Below are positions 34,570 to 44,917 of a stretch of 64,000 bases of DNA, piece after piece. Location of the stretch: assembly GCA_046349955.1 (NCBI GenBank), contig JAXMBI010000025.1, positions 1 to 64,000 of the forward strand, read 5' to 3'. This DNA is from JBGAPH01 sp046349955 (GTDB lineage Bacteria > Planctomycetota > Planctomycetia > Pirellulales > JBGAPH01). Each line of letters opens with the position of its first letter. Within the stretch, counting starts at the first letter, position 1. The position numbers and the translations under genes are program-made. The notes under the pieces were generated by a model that saw only the letters and a list, made by a program, of their open reading frames with translations, ran no database searches and was not told the DNA's origin.

Positions 34570-36009
34570 TTAAGGGGCCGCAACCTCGAGGGAGTCGCCC
34601 GTCACGGTCTCGAGCGTCACTACCCCCGCGGCGCCGTCTACGGCGGCGCGGAACTCAGCCGGCGTGCCGATCGCCCGCCCGTTGACGGCGCGAATTGCCT
34701 GGCCCCTTTGCAGGCCAGCCCGCGCCGCCGCGCTGTCGGGCTCGACCGCCGCCACGACCACCGCGGGCTCCGCCGGCAGTTCGCCGGCGGCCAAGAGCGC
34801 CGTGGCGAATTCGACCTGCAGACCACGCCACGCAGGGCGTGGGGCGGTGATGACTCGTTCGCCGGAAACCCGCGCCTTGGCCAGCCGCAGTGGCACCTGC
34901 TGCGGTTGGCCCGTGCCTCGGCGCAGCACCGTGAGCTGAACCTCGGCATCGGCAGGGCGCCGGGCGACTTCCAGTACGAGACCATCGGCATCGTAGACCG
35001 GGCGATCCTCGACGTGGGTGATGACGTCAGTCGGCTCGAACTTGCCGGCGGCCGGCGTGCCGGGGATCGTGCGGTCGACTTCCACGCCGTGCAGGCCGGC
35101 GAGCCGCGCCGCATTAGGCAAAGCGCGTGGCGCCACGCCGAGGAAGCCGTACTCCACTTCCTCCCCCTTGCCGAGCGACTCGACGGCCCGCCTGAACAGT
35201 TCGTCAACCGGAATCGCATAGCCGGCGGCGGTCTCGAAGCCCCGCAGCGCGGCGATCGAAGTGGTCAGCCCCACCAGGCGTCCCTCCAGGTCGATGAGCG
35301 CTCCGCCGCTCGTACCGAAGTTGAGCCGGGCGTCGGTTTGGATGAGCGTTCCGTAGTGGTGGACCGTCGGCTTCTCCGCGCTGGCCGACGAAGAGCGGCC
35401 CGCGTCGGCCGGCGGCGCTTTGCGGCCAAAGTTCGACACGATGCCCCAGCTTGCGCTCACTTGCCCGTCGCGGGCGATCGCGTAGGGATTGCCGAGTGCG
35501 ACCACGATCTGCCCCTTGCGCAACGTGGCGGAGTTGCCCCAGGCAATCGGGGTGAGTTCGATCCCCTCGACCTGCAGCACCGCCAGGTCGATCCGGGCGT
35601 CGGCGCCGACAACCTTGGCCCGCGCGACGCGGCGGTCAGCCGTGGTCACGTAGTACTCGCTCTGATCCCCGTGCCCGAGCACGTGGAAGTTGGTCACGAT
35701 CTGTTTCGGGCCGACGATCACGCCCGTGGCGAAGTCGTTGGGAACATATTCAGGACTGTCGGGCTCGAGGAGGCGGCGAAAATCCTCGCCGGCAGCCGCG
35801 GGGTCTTCGCCGGGTGCGGGCCGGTAGACCCGCGCGATCGCCACCACCGAGCGTTCCGCCCGCGCGATCGCGTCGATGAGAGCCCGCTCGATCGGCAGCG
35901 TCGCCGCCGCAGGCCCCACAGGCTCTTGAGGCGCGGCCGGATCCGCAGCGGCCAGCAGAGCGAGCGCGGCAACCCCGGGCGGCACAAAACGAAACCAATG
36001 TCGACGCAT
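34570..36009 (-). CDS. Trypsin-like serine protease with PDZ domains
   Basis: A 479-residue exported protease. The signal peptide (FVPPGVAALALLAAADPA) follows ATG 36009, with AAGGA nine bases upstream. The catalytic triad is read as His in TNFHVLGHG (about 113), Asp in DARIDLAVL (about 143) and Ser in NFGTSGGALIDLEG (about 235), where HtrA proteins have GNSGGPL. Two PDZ-like domains follow (about 290-380 and 395-475). Related to DegP/HtrA envelope quality-control proteases, but the active-site flank is divergent. Confidence 0.85.
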   Translation of the reverse strand: MRRHWFRFVPPGVAALALLAAADPAAPQEPVGPAAATLPIERALIDAIARAERSVVAIARVYRPAPGEDPAAAGEDFRRLLEPDSPEYVPNDFATGVIVGPKQIVTNFHVLGHGDQSEYYVTTADRRVARAKVVGADARIDLAVLQVEGIELTPIAWGNSATLRKGQIVVALGNPYAIARDGQVSASWGIVSNFGRKAPPADAGRSSSASAEKPTVHHYGTLIQTDARLNFGTSGGALIDLEGRLVGLTTSIAALRGFETAAGYAIPVDELFRRAVESLGKGEEVEYGFLGVAPRALPNAARLAGLHGVEVDRTIPGTPAAGKFEPTDVITHVEDRPVYDADGLVLEVARRPADAEVQLTVLRRGTGQPQQVPLRLAKARVSGERVITAPRPAWRGLQVEFATALLAAGELPAEPAVVVAAVEPDSAAARAGLQRGQAIRAVNGRAIGTPAEFRAAVDGAAGVVTLETVTGDSLEVAAP

Positions 36010-36118
36010 GCCTCGGGTTCCTTCGTGAAGGGCCACGCGAGCGGCGCGGCCGCACCATGCGGCCCGGCGCCGGCGATGCGTCGACGGGCCTCGGGCCCGC
36101 CGCGGCGATCCCAGCCGC

Positions 36119-37273
<1,155 letters not shown>

Positions 37274-37621
37274 TTCCGAAAGTCCCTTGGTTATCTTACA
37301 CGCGGCGGACAGGTTCAAGTTGCCCGCCAGGGCCCGAGATAGTGAACGTCTGAATACTATATCGGCGGTGACGGGCGGCGACAAGAGGGGGATTTTCGCG
37401 AACTCCGCCCTCCCCGTTCAGGTTGCTTTACACAGTCCCCCAGGCCCAGCGTTCGCCGCGCAAAAGTTTGTCGATTCCGGCGGCGACAGCTAGACTTAGG
37501 TCAAGGGCGCATCGTGCCGCCCCCTCTGTGCTCGGGCCCACCGGTGCGGCCCGTTGCGACCGATGCCGGCGCTCATGGTGGGTCCCGGCCCGAGCCGATT
37601 CGCCGTCCTCTTCTGCTCTCC
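37274..37621. other. Divergent intergenic region, recA promoter side
   Basis: About 348 bp. The recA promoter candidate is at 37356-37384. The rightward gene's start is uncertain, and part of this region could be its 5' coding sequence if an earlier ATG (37514) is used. Nothing else is visible. Confidence 0.5.
37356..37384 (-). promoter_or_regulatory. Sigma-70-like promoter of recA
   Basis: On the minus strand TTGTCG, a 17-base spacer and TATAGT lie about 85 bases before the recA ATG. Just downstream AGTATTC-N4-GTTCACT is a weak dyad that might bind a regulator. Confidence 0.45.
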
Positions 37622-39220
37622 ATGGCGGCTCCCCAATCACCGCTGCGTCAGAGTCCGCCGCCTTGGCCCGGGGCGATGCAGGCGCGAGCCGACGAACCGG
37701 AAGCCGCGGAAACCACGTTCCTGCCGCGCGTCGAACTCGAGTCGGCGACCGACGAAACTACGACGCGGCGCCCCCGGTCGCTCTTGGCCTGGGCGCGCAA
37801 TCTCCGGGCGGGAGAGAACCAAGCGGAGGCGGCGCCCGACGAAGACCGCGTCGATCAGGTGGTCCGCTCCGCGCCCCCCTGGCTCATCAGCCTCGTCGTC
37901 CACGTGGGCGTGCTGATCGTCATGGGCTTGCTGGTCATGCGGGCGCATCAGAGCCAAGACTTGGCGCTCGAGATCCGCTACGCCGAGCAACTGGGCGACC
38001 AGCTCGAAGACCTGACCTTTGGCCTCGAGGCCGAGGAACCCGTCGACGAGCAGGCAGTCTCGCCGTCGGACCAGCCCGAAGTCGCCGATCCCTTGGCGGC
38101 CGTACCGGCGCTCGAAGCGACGCTCGACGGCCTAGCCAGCGTCGAGCCGCTCGAGGCCCCGCAGATCGGCCTCGCCCTTTCCGGACGCCAGGCAGGCATG
38201 AAGGACGCACTCCGTGCGGCCTACGGCGGCGATGCGACGACGCAGGAAGCGGTCGACATGGCCCTCGACTGGCTGGCCCGCAATCAGCGGAGCGACGGCA
38301 CTTGGAGCCTACTCGGCCCCTACAACGACCCCGGCCACCAAGAAAATCGCCAGGCGGCCATGGCCATGGCGCTCTTGGCCTTTCAAGGAGACGGCCACAC
38401 CCACCTGGGCGACGGCCCGTACCAGCGCAACGTGAAAAAAGGCTGGGACGCGCTGCTCGCCACCCAAGGCCCCGAGGGAGACTTCTTTCAAACCGGCGCG
38501 CCGGCCCACCACCGCATCTACACGCATTCGCAGTGCGCCATCGCGCTGTGCGAACTTTACGGCATGACCCACGATTCGAAGCTCCGCGACCCCGCCCAAC
38601 GCGCGATCGACTACCTGGTGAAGATCCAGGCCGCCGAAGGAGGCTGGCGTTACTTCCCGGGCAGCGACGCCGATACGTCGGTCACCGGCTGGGCCGTGAT
38701 GGCGCTGCAGAGCGCCCGCATGGGAAAACTGCAGGTTCCCGAGACCACGCTGGGGCGCGTCTCGCAGTTCCTCGACCGCGTGGCCATTCACGACGGCAGC
38801 CGCTATGTCTACAAGCCCGACAGCAACGAAACCTACGCCATGACGGCCGAAGGACTGCTCTGCCGGCAGTACTTGGGCTGGGAGCGCAACGACTCGCGGC
38901 TTGTCGACGGCGCGCAATTCATCGCCCAGCACCCGATCGATTGGCGGGACCGCAACGTCTACTACTGGTACTACGCCACGCAGGTGATGCACCACATGGA
39001 AGGGGAGCATTGGAAGCGCTGGAACGGCGTAATGCGGCAGGTGCTGCCGTCGCACCAGGTGCGCACCGGCAAGGAAAAGGGGAGTTGGGACCCGCTCCGC
39101 CCCTCGCGCGACGAATGGGGCGCCCAGGCCGGCCGCCTCTACGTAACCTGCCTCTCGACCTACATGCTCGAGGTCTACTACCGGCACCTGCCGCTCTACT
39201 CACAGGTTGCCGGGCAGTAA
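37622..39220 (+). CDS. Membrane-anchored prenyltransferase/squalene-cyclase-repeat protein
   Basis: About 532 residues from ATG 37622 (start uncertain; 37514 is also open). A charged N-terminal region precedes one membrane helix (WLISLVVHVGVLIVMGLLVM, about 86-105), then an acidic linker and an alpha/alpha-barrel of squalene-cyclase or terpene-cyclase-like repeats (ALDWLARNQRSDGTWSLLGP, DYLVKIQAAEGGWRYFPGSD). The catalytic DxDD or QW cyclase signature is not complete, so it is unlikely to be a true triterpene cyclase. Such anchored repeat proteins are common in planctomycetes with unknown role. Confidence 0.75.
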   Translation: MAAPQSPLRQSPPPWPGAMQARADEPEAAETTFLPRVELESATDETTTRRPRSLLAWARNLRAGENQAEAAPDEDRVDQVVRSAPPWLISLVVHVGVLIVMGLLVMRAHQSQDLALEIRYAEQLGDQLEDLTFGLEAEEPVDEQAVSPSDQPEVADPLAAVPALEATLDGLASVEPLEAPQIGLALSGRQAGMKDALRAAYGGDATTQEAVDMALDWLARNQRSDGTWSLLGPYNDPGHQENRQAAMAMALLAFQGDGHTHLGDGPYQRNVKKGWDALLATQGPEGDFFQTGAPAHHRIYTHSQCAIALCELYGMTHDSKLRDPAQRAIDYLVKIQAAEGGWRYFPGSDADTSVTGWAVMALQSARMGKLQVPETTLGRVSQFLDRVAIHDGSRYVYKPDSNETYAMTAEGLLCRQYLGWERNDSRLVDGAQFIAQHPIDWRDRNVYYWYYATQVMHHMEGEHWKRWNGVMRQVLPSHQVRTGKEKGSWDPLRPSRDEWGAQAGRLYVTCLSTYMLEVYYRHLPLYSQVAGQ

Positions 39221-39243
39221 GTCGCCACGCGGGCGAAGCCGGT

Positions 39244-42200
39244 TTAGCGGCTTTCGAGGGCGCGGCGAAGCTGCTGCTCGATCTCGCCCCACTGATTCGC
39301 CGAGCCCACCAACTTTCCGTCTTGGCCGATCAGGTAGTAAGCGGGCGTAGAACTAACCGCCAGTTGACGCATCAGGTCGGAGTCGGGGCCGAGGTAATTC
39401 TGTGCCCAGACGAGCCCTTGCTGATTCGCCACCGCCTGGGCCCTCACGACATCCTCATCGATGTTCAAGCCCACCACGGTGAGCGGGGCGCTCGCATGAC
39501 CCTCCACGGTCGCCTTGAGCGAGGGCATCGCTTTCAGGCAAGGGGCGCACCAGGTCGCCCAGACGTGCAAGAGCACGAACCGCCCACGCAGATCGTTGAC
39601 GGAGCCGACTTGTCCCTCTGCATCCGTGAACTTATAGGCCCGCATATCGGCGCCGGTGCGCGGGCCGATGCGGCACGGCACGTCGAGGGAACCGAGATCC
39701 AAGTCCCCTTCAGCCGGCATTGTAACGGGCATCACCTTTTCACCGATCGTCTCGACCAGGCAGCCTGCCGGCTCCTCGTAGAGCTGAATGACGAGGTCAT
39801 AGTCGCCCGGGGGCACCCCGTGGATTTGCAGCCGGCCATCGTCCGCGAGCTTGACGAAGAAATGCCGGCGCGTCGCCAGCCAAGCTGAGAAGTCCGGCTG
39901 CCGCAGCCAAGCGGCCTGCAAAGGACCCGAGGGCCGGAAGCTCAGGCGAGGCGCTTCAGCGGGGTAGGGCAACCCTTCGTTACGGCTGACCAGGTAGTTG
40001 ATTGACCACTGCTTGCTGAGCTCGTCGTTGCTGCGGCCCGTCGCCGCAACTCGGCCACGGACAACAGCGCCCTCGCCGCCGAGCAACACTTCTCGTTGTT
40101 CTCCGGGGGTGAGACGAAGTGGAAACGCCTCGCTCGAGGTCAAGGGTGAGTCCTGCCAGGGACCGAGTAACGCCGTGAGCTCTCCTTGGATCGGCGGCAC
40201 TCGTTTGAAGCTGAAGCGGCCCTCCTTGTCGGTGCGCGCGTAGTACGAGTCCTGGAACCGCGGCTCGATCAGGCCGGGCCGGACCAGCGGGCGGAAATGA
40301 ACGGCCTGGTCGAGTACTGGCCGGCCAGCTTGCAACAAACGGCCCGCGATGGTCGCCCATTCCTGGAGCCGCAATTCGCCGACCGCGTCATCCTCGGGCG
40401 CGAGCGGCTTCTCTGCGAATCCGCGTTCATCGTAGGCGCGGACGAGCGTTCGTTCGGTGGTGGCGAGCAACTGGAAGCGCCCCGCTGCCCCGGTGGTAAT
40501 AGGCCGCGTGCTGTGCGATTCGGGAACGCCGTTCGACGTGTGCGGCACAACGGTCGGCGAGGCCTCCAGCACCAGGGCGCCTTCCGCAGGCCGGCCCTGG
40601 GCGTCGACCACTTGTCCCTTGCGGGCATTCGCCGGTTGCAACGAGACGTCGAGCACGGAACGTCCGTCGTTCGGCCCGAAGGACTCGCTGCTGACGACCG
40701 AGCGGTAGCCGTCGGCCTCGAAGCGAACCCGGTAGTGATCTTCCGGGTTGCCGCTCCCCGTAAGTGGCAACTCATAACGCCCGTCGACGCCGGCTTTGGC
40801 ATCCTCTTTCCGCGTATGGAAAAATTCTGGCGCGAAGACGATGACCGGCATCGCCGAGAAGGACTTCACGGGTCTGCCGGTGGCGGCGTCAGTGACCGTG
40901 CCAACCACCAGCCGTCGCGGGGCCAGGCGAATTACGTGCGGAGTGCTCTTAGCGACGAGGGTCACTTGCTGATGGGCATATCCTTCCGCGCCAAGCTGGT
41001 AAGTGACCCCATCCTTCGGCGCCCAACTCCAGTCATACAACCCCTCGGCATCTGCGGAATCTGGGATTCCGGAGGGCGGCACGTTGGGATGCTTGACATT
41101 GTAGATGGCCTCGGTCCCACGCCATTCGCGAATCTGAACATAGGCGCCGGGAATCGGCTGGCCCTGGTGGTCGACCAATTTGATCTGGATCGAGTTTCCC
41201 AGTTCCAGCCTCAGGTTCAGTTCCTTGAGTTCACGATGCACGTTGACCAGGCGGCGCTCGGGCGCAAACCCCGGCGCGAGCACGGTGATGGGGTATTCGC
41301 CGGGCGCCAAATGTTTGGTCTCGAAACGTCCCGCAGGCCCAAGGGCCGCTTCATTTGTGCCTTCGGCCCAATAGGGCCGATCGTTCCAAATGACTAAGCC
41401 CTCGGTGACTGGCTGGCCGTCAGGACCGGTGACGAGACCGGTGATTGCAACCCCGCGCTCCAACGTCAGCTTGGCCGTGCCCGCTCGGAGGTCCGCGGTG
41501 GCGATGCCTTGCTTTGTTTGCAACTCGCCCCACCGGGTGTCGCCCGCATACTCCGGGTGCGTCACTTGGAGGCGAAACTCGAAGTCTTCGCCAGCGCCGC
41601 CTCGCGGCGCTGGGGCGTTGTCGATCGTCCAGTACCCGTCCGAGTCCGTCTTGGGCGTGGGGCAATTGAAATCTTCGTCGGTGAGCCATGTGCTGATGAT
41701 CGACTGCGGAGCGGCGCCCTCGGACCGTTCTTTGATCGCGACCTTGACTTGCACGACGGCGCCGGCGATGGGTTTTCCTTGCTCGTCAACGACGCGGCCC
41801 CGCAACTCGCTGCCCGGCTGCAAACGAAACTCGAGGCCTTCAGGAATATAAGGCCCGTCCTTGGCCGAATCATCTTCGAAGCCGATGAACTGCGGCACAT
41901 AGCCCTGCTTCGAAGGCCACAGCCGCAGAATCCTGACTCGCTTCGGAAGCAAGAGTTCCGCCCGACCGTGCTCATCGGTCGTGAGGTTGCGATTGGGCAC
42001 GTCTGGCTCCCCAGGCATCGCCCAGGCACTAACGTGGATCGTGGCGCCCGCGAGCGGCCGCCCGTTTTGGTCAAGAACGGCGATCGTCAACGGGCGCGAC
42101 GCTTGCTCTCGAGCTTGTTCCTTCGTGTCGGCGGCTTGCTGGCCTTCCGTCGCGTCGGCCCGACGCGAGCTGAGCTGACCGGTACCCACGAGGGCTACGA

Positions 42201-43272
42201 CTGCGAGCGCCCCCAGCACGAGCGCACGCGTGGAATTGGCGGTCAATTCGGCCCGGTTGCGCGTCGAACTCAAGACCTCCCAGATACGTCCCTCGATTTG
42301 ATTTGTGGTCGCCATGGCGACCGCGGTTCCGACCGGCCGGCAGCGATACTTCTTGGCGATGTCGAGCAGCGTTTGCGCGTACTCAGGGACCGGACCGCCA
42401 TGGAGCAACACTGCGTCGTCGCAAGCAATCTCCCGGAGCCGCTTCATGCGGGCAGCCGCCAACCACGCGAGCGGGTTGAACCAGTAGACTGCGCAGGTCA
42501 CCGCGGCCATCGTTTGGGTAGCCAGGTCCCAGCGGAGCACGTGGGCCAACTCATGCAGCAGCACCAGCCTTTTTCGCTGCCGGGGCCAAGAGAGGGCATC
42601 GCCAGGAAGCAACACGACTGGCCGCAACATTCCGGCCACCAGGGGACCGGGGGAGTCGGGATGCAACGCGAGCAACACGGGTCTCCGCAAGCCCAACTGG
42701 GCTTCAGCCTCGCGGAGCACGTCGCGCCATTCACCGTCGCCGATCTCACTCGCCTGCTGGACCAACCGTCGGACGGCAACCGTTTGAGCAAGCAGCCGCA
42801 GCAGACCAACCAACATGCCGACAGCCCAAACGACCACCAGGAGCGCAGACAACCAGTTCGACGCATCGCGCGCTGAGAAGGCGGCAACCTCAACGTCGGC
42901 CGGGCCGGAGTGCGCGGCGGACGACCTGTCGACGCCAGGCGCCTTTGCCGGCGACTGGGGGACTTCGATTTCCCGTCCACCCCAACTTACCGAAGTACGT
43001 GGCATCGGAAGCGCCGCCGATGCGTTTGCGGGCCGTGGAGCGACGGGGCCGGCGAGCGGACTCGGCAGCACGGGCGCGGCCCAACGAGGCGCAAGCCAGG
43101 CGGTGGCCGGAACGATCAAGCATGCCCCAAGCCCCACCGACCACACGCCATGCAAAAGCGCCGCCGAGCGACGCCGCCAGAGGAGCGCGAACGCCATGGC
43201 AACGGTCAGCAGCACCAGCGACTTCGCGGCCGCAACAACGAGAAACCCAGCCCCGTGAACCAAAGTTTCCAT
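39244..43272 (-). CDS. BlaR1-type M56 peptidase fused to regulatory-like folds and a thioredoxin
   Basis: A 1342-residue membrane sensor. The N-terminal ~375 residues are M56: helices at about 10-32, 42-60, 140-162 and 350-368, zinc site HELAH at 240-244 and downstream RLREIACDDAVL. Where BlaR1 carries a penicillin-binding sensor, this protein has about eight carboxypeptidase-regulatory-like beta folds (e.g. LRGRVVDEQGKPIAGAVVQV, about 390-1190) and a TlpA-like thioredoxin with WCAPC at about 1241-1245 and a cis-Pro site SSTPAYY. It starts four bases after the BlaI gene's stop, with GGGAG in front. By analogy it cuts its repressor on sensing an envelope signal, here perhaps redox or a bound carbohydrate; that is inference. 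Confidence 0.85.
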   Translation of the reverse strand: METLVHGAGFLVVAAAKSLVLLTVAMAFALLWRRRSAALLHGVWSVGLGACLIVPATAWLAPRWAAPVLPSPLAGPVAPRPANASAALPMPRTSVSWGGREIEVPQSPAKAPGVDRSSAAHSGPADVEVAAFSARDASNWLSALLVVVWAVGMLVGLLRLLAQTVAVRRLVQQASEIGDGEWRDVLREAEAQLGLRRPVLLALHPDSPGPLVAGMLRPVVLLPGDALSWPRQRKRLVLLHELAHVLRWDLATQTMAAVTCAVYWFNPLAWLAAARMKRLREIACDDAVLLHGGPVPEYAQTLLDIAKKYRCRPVGTAVAMATTNQIEGRIWEVLSSTRNRAELTANSTRALVLGALAVVALVGTGQLSSRRADATEGQQAADTKEQAREQASRPLTIAVLDQNGRPLAGATIHVSAWAMPGEPDVPNRNLTTDEHGRAELLLPKRVRILRLWPSKQGYVPQFIGFEDDSAKDGPYIPEGLEFRLQPGSELRGRVVDEQGKPIAGAVVQVKVAIKERSEGAAPQSIISTWLTDEDFNCPTPKTDSDGYWTIDNAPAPRGGAGEDFEFRLQVTHPEYAGDTRWGELQTKQGIATADLRAGTAKLTLERGVAITGLVTGPDGQPVTEGLVIWNDRPYWAEGTNEAALGPAGRFETKHLAPGEYPITVLAPGFAPERRLVNVHRELKELNLRLELGNSIQIKLVDHQGQPIPGAYVQIREWRGTEAIYNVKHPNVPPSGIPDSADAEGLYDWSWAPKDGVTYQLGAEGYAHQQVTLVAKSTPHVIRLAPRRLVVGTVTDAATGRPVKSFSAMPVIVFAPEFFHTRKEDAKAGVDGRYELPLTGSGNPEDHYRVRFEADGYRSVVSSESFGPNDGRSVLDVSLQPANARKGQVVDAQGRPAEGALVLEASPTVVPHTSNGVPESHSTRPITTGAAGRFQLLATTERTLVRAYDERGFAEKPLAPEDDAVGELRLQEWATIAGRLLQAGRPVLDQAVHFRPLVRPGLIEPRFQDSYYARTDKEGRFSFKRVPPIQGELTALLGPWQDSPLTSSEAFPLRLTPGEQREVLLGGEGAVVRGRVAATGRSNDELSKQWSINYLVSRNEGLPYPAEAPRLSFRPSGPLQAAWLRQPDFSAWLATRRHFFVKLADDGRLQIHGVPPGDYDLVIQLYEEPAGCLVETIGEKVMPVTMPAEGDLDLGSLDVPCRIGPRTGADMRAYKFTDAEGQVGSVNDLRGRFVLLHVWATWCAPCLKAMPSLKATVEGHASAPLTVVGLNIDEDVVRAQAVANQQGLVWAQNYLGPDSDLMRQLAVSSTPAYYLIGQDGKLVGSANQWGEIEQQLRRALESR

Positions 43273-43276
43273 GGCC

Positions 43277-43669
43277 TCACTCTCCCGTTCGCGCGCGGCG
43301 AATCGCTTCTTCTAGGCGACTGATTTCTTCGTCCGAGAGCTTCTTGGCGGACTCGTCGATGAGCGCGGCCAGCGCGCTACCAGTGGATTGCGGGAAAAAC
43401 GTGTTGAGGAGCCTCGAGACGGCCGAAAGCCCCGCGGCCCGCGACGATCTCACCGGCCGGTAGACGTGAGTGACCCCGCTGCGATCACGGAGCACATGCC
43501 CCTTGCGCTCGAGGTGTCCGAGCATCGTGCGCACGGCAGAATAGCTCGGTGGGTCGCTCAGTTCCGCACGCACTTCCGCGACGGAGGCCTTCTGCAGCCG
43601 ATAGACCACGCGCATGATCTGCTCTTCGCGGGGCGCGAGGCCGCGGGTCACTTTCTTCCGGGGGACCAT
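43277..43669 (-). CDS. BlaI/MecI/CopY-family repressor
   Basis: A 130-residue winged-helix repressor. APREEQIMRVVYRLQKASVA, SYSAVRTMLGHLERKGHVL and the YRPV strand are the BlaI signature; the C-terminus (FFPQSTGSALAALIDESAKK, then SDEEISRLEEAI) is the dimerisation region. ATG 43669 is preferred to 43729 because the promoter's -10 box lies between them. Partner of the M56 sensor, whose gene follows by four bases. It probably represses its own operon through the dyad at 43723-43745. Confidence 0.92.
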   Translation of the reverse strand: MVPRKKVTRGLAPREEQIMRVVYRLQKASVAEVRAELSDPPSYSAVRTMLGHLERKGHVLRDRSGVTHVYRPVRSSRAAGLSAVSRLLNTFFPQSTGSALAALIDESAKKLSDEEISRLEEAIRRARTGE

Positions 43670-43716
43670 GAACTGGCTCGCAATGCCGTCTGTGTGCCAA
43701 TCGATTAACGACTGCC

Positions 43717-43745
43717 AATTTATTGACATACAAGGGGCCTGTCAA
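43717..43745 (-). promoter_or_regulatory. Promoter and probable operator of the BlaI-M56 operon
   Basis: On the minus strand a perfect -35 TTGACA (43745-43740), a 17-base spacer and TAAATT (43722-43717) lie about 48 bases before the BlaI ATG. TTGACA and TGTCAA form an inverted repeat (43740-43745 with 43723-43728, 11 bases apart) that spans the promoter core, as expected for an autorepressed BlaI promoter. Confidence 0.65.
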
Positions 43746-43864
43746 GCGCGGGTTCCATTCAGCGGTTCTGGCCACATACCGCCGCCAAGGAGAAGGCAGC
43801 GAGGGCCCGCTGGCCCCCTCGCGCGAACAAAAGGGGAGCCCAGAGGCCTACGACCGGCGCCCGT

Positions 43865-44863
43865 CTATTCGTAGGTGGCAGGATCTCGAGCGCGGCGCGT
43901 TTGGCCGCGCCCCGCGCCAAATGCGCCGCGGCGCGCAACGAACAGCGCCGCCAAACCGCAAACCAGCAGCGTTAGCCCCCCCGGCTCCGGAATCCCCACG
44001 AAGTCGATTGTGCCGGCGGTGCTGTTTTGCGTGCCGGCGATCTTGTAGAAGAACTGGGCCTGTCTGGCCTCGAAGGGATTCCGAAACGGGTGGCCGATGT
44101 AGAACTGCGCGCCCCCTTGCAGCGTGGCCACGCCGCTCAGGCTCAATTCGGCCAGGCTCCCAGCGTTGGGGTTGGCCTCGCCGAAGGTGAGCCCCCCGGC
44201 GCCCAAGGCTTGGATGACGGCCGCGACCTCACCGCCGCTCACATAATCGGCAATGCTCTTCCAGCCCTGCGGATTCAAGATCTGCGTCTCGGAGGCGATT
44301 TGGTAGCCGTCGAACGACAGCGGCGAGGCTGTGGTGTTCCACAGCCACGCTGAGCCATCCCAACCGACCAACAGCCGCAGGTCTCCCAGCGGCGGCCGAA
44401 AGTAGCTCAGCGGGCCCTCCATGGCGCTGGCCTCGCCCGCGAGTTTGAAAAAGAACCGCACGTCGTCGGTCGGAGTCACCGGGCGCGAAAACGGACTGCC
44501 GATGCCGAACCGGGCGTTGGCGGCCAGGCTCGCTGCATTCCCCACGTTTAGTTCCGCCAGGCTCTTGCCGGTGGGATTGGCCTCCCCAAACAACAGCGCC
44601 CCGGCGCCAAGCTCCGCCGTCACCTTGGCCGGGTCGAGGGCCGCCTGGTCGGCGATGCTTTGCCAACCGGTGGGCGAGAGCAAGCCGTCGGCCGAGGTGA
44701 TTTGGTATGCGTCGAACGACACGACGTCGCCGGTCAAGTTCTTCAGCGACGTCATGCCCAAGGGGTCGATCTCGAGCTCCAGCGGCAAGCCGCCCACCTG
44801 AGCGAGCGCCGGCGCGGCAACCAAGCCGCAGCATACCAGCAAAACGACGGAGAACCGGTTCAT
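43865..44863 (-). CDS. PEP-CTERM protein with two lamin-tail-like domains
   Basis: A 332-residue exported protein. The signal peptide (MNRFSVVLLVCCGLVAAPAL) follows AAGGA. Two copies of one domain (about 28-150 and 165-285) share SFDxYQI, LxPxGWxSIAD, GAGxLxFGEANPxxxSLAEL and GxPFxxPxxxxxxxFFxKxAG. The C-terminus has IPEPGGLTLLVCGLAALFVARR, a PEP-CTERM signal. The same domain occurs twice in the giant protein encoded immediately upstream on the same strand, so the two products probably belong to one surface structure. Confidence 0.8.
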   Translation of the reverse strand: MNRFSVVLLVCCGLVAAPALAQVGGLPLELEIDPLGMTSLKNLTGDVVSFDAYQITSADGLLSPTGWQSIADQAALDPAKVTAELGAGALLFGEANPTGKSLAELNVGNAASLAANARFGIGSPFSRPVTPTDDVRFFFKLAGEASAMEGPLSYFRPPLGDLRLLVGWDGSAWLWNTTASPLSFDGYQIASETQILNPQGWKSIADYVSGGEVAAVIQALGAGGLTFGEANPNAGSLAELSLSGVATLQGGAQFYIGHPFRNPFEARQAQFFYKIAGTQNSTAGTIDFVGIPEPGGLTLLVCGLAALFVARRGAFGAGRGQTRRARDPATYE

Positions 44864-44917
44864 GGCTTGAGCATCCTTGGAGTAGGGCGGTGAACTGAGG
44901 AGGGTCACCGCTCGGGT

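Noticed and set aside
37423..39888. An 821-codon plus-strand frame
   Set aside because: Out of frame with the squalene-cyclase-repeat gene and antisense to the M56 fusion; composition is that of a GC-rich shadow.
43670..43729. Earlier ATG (43729) as the BlaI start
   Set aside because: It would lie upstream of the -10 box of the best promoter, and the added residues (MSINWQSLIDWHTDG) do not match BlaI N-termini.
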